Shown here: one piece after another, positions 12,254 to 12,678 of the stretch
Layout of the letters: each line of letters begins with the position of its first letter
How positions within the stretch are numbered: position 1 is the first letter of the stretch
Assembly (NCBI GenBank): GCA_034420495.1
Contig: DAOULG010000196.1
Span: 1-12,678, forward strand
DNA: 12,678 bases
Direction of reading: 5' to 3'
DNA from: VYDC01 sp034420495
GTDB taxonomy: Bacteria; Chloroflexota; Dehalococcoidia; UBA2979
The notes under the pieces: model-generated
Database searches by the model: none
The model's input: the letters and a program-made list of their open reading frames with translations, nothing else
Told to the model about the DNA's origin: nothing
Position numbers and translations under genes: made by a program

Positions 12254-12678
12254 GTGCAGAGATGGATGCGCGCTCCCGCGCTCGCCGGAGCGCTCGTACT
12301 GCTGGCCGTCGCGCCGGCGATCGCGTGCGGCGGCGGCGACGACGACGGCGCGGCGCCGGGGGGCGGCGACGCGGCCTACCCGGTCACGGTGACCGATCTC
12401 CTCGGGCGCAGCGTCACCATCGAGGCGGCGCCCGAGCGCATCGTCACGACGAGCCCCTCCGCCATCGAGCTGCTCGCCGACGTCGGTGGCACCGCCATCG
12501 CGCGCTCGAGCACGGCGACCGCCGTGCCCGGCGCCGCCGAGCTGGCGGACATCGGCCCGTCCTACCAGCCCTCCTTCGAGCAGATCGTGGCGCTCGACCC
12601 CGACCTGGTCATCGCCGACGCCTCGGCGCAGGCGCACCTCGCCGGCGCCTTCGAGGAGGCGCTCGGGGGGACGCCGGT
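12254..12678 (+). CDS. Substrate-binding lipoprotein of a metal-chelate type ABC importer (3' end cut by the window)
   Basis: The first 141 codons of a periplasmic-binding-protein type lipoprotein. A basic N-terminus (MQRWMR) precedes a hydrophobic core and an AIAC lipobox with C25, then a Gly/Asp-rich linker. The mature part begins VTVTDLLGRSVTIEAAPERI (about 44-63). It continues with ADIGPSYQPSFEQIVALDPDLVI (about 96-118). Both are characteristic of the FepB/BtuF/FhuD class (Peripla_BP_2), which binds siderophores, haem or cobalamin outside the membrane for an ABC permease. The ligand cannot be assigned from this part. The GTG at 12254 has AAGGAG five bases upstream; a GTG at 12248 overlaps that site and is rejected. 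Permease and ATPase genes would be expected beyond the window. The gene is divergent from the amidase. Confidence 0.88.
   Translation, partial: MQRWMRAPALAGALVLLAVAPAIACGGGDDDGAAPGGGDAAYPVTVTDLLGRSVTIEAAPERIVTTSPSAIELLADVGGTAIARSSTATAVPGAAELADIGPSYQPSFEQIVALDPDLVIADASAQAHLAGAFEEALGGTP

Noticed and set aside
10724..12637. 637-residue minus-strand frame spanning the amidase and the lipoprotein start
   Set aside because: It crosses the divergent gap and overlaps two well-supported genes; composition is that of a shadow frame.

Overview
The window is a very GC-rich stretch (about three quarters G+C by eye, with nearly every third codon position G or C). It looks like an actinobacterial chromosome, possibly a deep lineage such as Thermoleophilia; that placement is inference. 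Supporting signs are GTG starts, hexamers of the form TAnnnT just upstream of many starts, and at least two genes that appear to be transcribed leaderless. I see no rRNA, tRNA, CRISPR, transposase or integrase.

Layout, left to right. The 3' end of an unidentified gene (1-180) is followed 2 bases later by a two-domain VOC protein (183-1058). Next is a small four-helix membrane protein (1204-1635), convergent with an OFA-like MFS transporter (2986-1709, minus). An enoyl-CoA hydratase/isomerase (3190-3987, plus) is divergent from the MFS gene and convergent with a luciferase-like flavin oxidoreductase (5018-4023, minus). An alpha/beta-hydrolase-fold protein lacking the catalytic serine (5219-6055, plus) faces an SLC13/RCK_C permease (7868-6090, minus). 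Then come an aldo/keto reductase (8024-8842, plus) and a canonical alpha/beta hydrolase (8941-9717, plus). An amidase-signature enzyme and a second two-domain VOC protein form a minus-strand pair (12063-10639 and 10609-9767). The window ends inside a binding lipoprotein of a metal-chelate type ABC importer (12254-12678, plus).

The genes are mostly single-gene transcription units in alternating orientation. Each of the four convergent junctions carries a strong GC hairpin without a U-tract, and the divergent gaps carry TAnnnT boxes, two tandem repeats and several dyads. Functionally it reads as an accessory catabolic and uptake neighbourhood: two transporters, a CoA-thioester isomerase, a flavin oxidoreductase, an NADPH reductase, two hydrolase-fold proteins, an amidase and two VOC proteins. 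No substrate can be named from sequence alone.

The points most worth a second look are the asymmetric metal sites shared by the two VOC paralogs, the histidine in place of the nucleophile serine at 5219-6055, the identical six-base spacing of two leaderless promoters, the duplicated hairpin in the 1204-1635 membrane protein, and the tandem repeats in divergent promoter regions. I found no convincing evidence of a wholly new multi-gene system.
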